Shown: in pieces, positions 13,086 to 13,204 of the stretch | Layout of the letters: each line of letters opens with the position of its first letter | Numbering within the stretch: position 1 is the stretch's first letter | NCBI GenBank assembly: GCA_902489135.1 | Contig: CABTYW010000053.1 | Span: 1 to 13,204 of the forward strand | Reading direction: 5' to 3' | DNA from: an uncultured Synergistaceae bacterium | GTDB taxonomy: Bacteria; Synergistota; Synergistia; Synergistales; Dethiosulfovibrionaceae | DNA length: 13,204 nucleotides | Position numbers and translations under genes: made by a program | The notes under the pieces: model-generated | Seen by the model: the letters and a program-made list of their open reading frames with translations, nothing else | The model's database searches: none | What the model was told of the DNA's origin: nothing

Positions 13086-13131
13086 AACAAAGAAGCGCCG
13101 CCGGGAAGACGGTTTCTTCCCGACGGCGCTT
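13086..13131 (-). terminator. Terminator of the rRNA operon
   Basis: On the minus strand AAGCGCCG-T-CGGGAAGA (13131-13115) pairs with TCTTCCCG-G-CGGCGCTT (13109-13093): 16 Watson-Crick pairs plus a U-G wobble around a 5-nt loop, followed by CTTTGTTTG. It lies about 55 nt after the 5S rRNA end and is the strongest hairpin in this part of the window. Confidence 0.88.
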
Positions 13132-13184
13132 TTCATATGAGCAGTTGTCACTTCATCGGTCGCATCGAACAAAAAAACAGAGAA

Positions 13185-13204
13185 GCAGGCAACGACCTAC
13201 TCTC
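13185..13204 (-). rRNA. rrf: 5S rRNA, 3' end only
   Basis: The last 20 bases read on the minus strand as GAGAGTAGGTCGTTGCCTGC, which is the typical 3' end of bacterial 5S rRNA (loop E/helix I region, GAGAGUAGG followed by the strand that pairs with the 5' end). The remaining about 95 bases lie beyond the window. The strong terminator downstream agrees with the end of an rRNA operon. The 3' boundary is uncertain by a base or two. Confidence 0.85.

Noticed and set aside
2932..13162. The 12-base sequence GTCACTTCATCG present in both the rplM leader (near 2932) and downstream of 5S rRNA (near 13147)
   Set aside because: Several 12-base repeats are expected by chance in 13 kb, and no shared structure surrounds the two copies.
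12792..13172. A 126-codon minus-strand frame reaching from tnpA through the rRNA terminator
   Set aside because: Only its end resembles the transposase; the upstream part is the translation of IS end and terminator hairpins, so it is not a separate gene.

Overview
The window is the end of an assembled contig from a moderately GC-rich bacterium. Bases 1-22 match the end of the standard Illumina Read 2 adapter, so they are library residue and the contig really starts near base 23. Every supported gene lies on the minus strand. Taxonomy is inference only. The mixture of Firmicutes-like synteny (GerMN protein - rph - rdgB), a large HTH regulator of a kind seen in anaerobic Firmicutes-like bacteria and a PmbA/TldD plus cell-wall amidase set would suit an anaerobe such as a member of Synergistota or a relative. 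No marker in the window settles this.

Layout from left to right: (1) 23-1220 is a large HTH regulator of unknown function, cut off by the contig end. (2) 1221-1988 is a gene-poor stretch holding a strong two-way hairpin and the terminator of the ribosomal protein operon. (3) 1989-3047 is rplM-rpsI, with its own promoter overlapping the stop codon of the gene upstream and a leader of about 180 nt that contains a hairpin. (4) 3019-4299 is secG followed by a short-form nicotinate phosphoribosyltransferase. (5) 4598-10642 is a compact cluster, transcribed right to left: a 23-codon leader ORF, a PHP-domain phosphoesterase, a PmbA/TldD-family protein, an exported N-acetylmuramoyl-L-alanine amidase, a GerMN-domain membrane protein, RNase PH (rph) and the XTP/dITP pyrophosphatase (rdgB). 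Several of these genes overlap or nearly touch (ATGA junctions, an 8-nt overlap), so translational coupling is likely.

(6) 10981-11199 is a tRNA-Ile(GAU) with encoded CCA, a good promoter just upstream and two successive terminator-like hairpins downstream. (7) 11215-11568 is a small cysteine-containing hypothetical protein, followed upstream by about 600 bases with weak or decayed coding signals. (8) 12048-13080 is a decay zone: a fragment of sfsA carrying a 10-base G/C homopolymer, abutting a degenerate IS200/IS605-type element whose Y1 transposase has a dinucleotide-slippage frameshift and no recognisable N-terminus. (9) 13093-13204 is the terminator of an rRNA operon and the last 20 bases of a 5S rRNA gene that enters from the right.

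The conserved genes cover ribosome assembly, protein export, NAD salvage, RNA and nucleotide quality control and cell-wall remodelling. I did not see a clearly new multi-gene system. The points most worth a second look are the leader ORF coupled to the PHP gene, the rplM leader, the truncated HTH protein of unknown function, and the IS-associated sfsA wreckage next to the rRNA operon.
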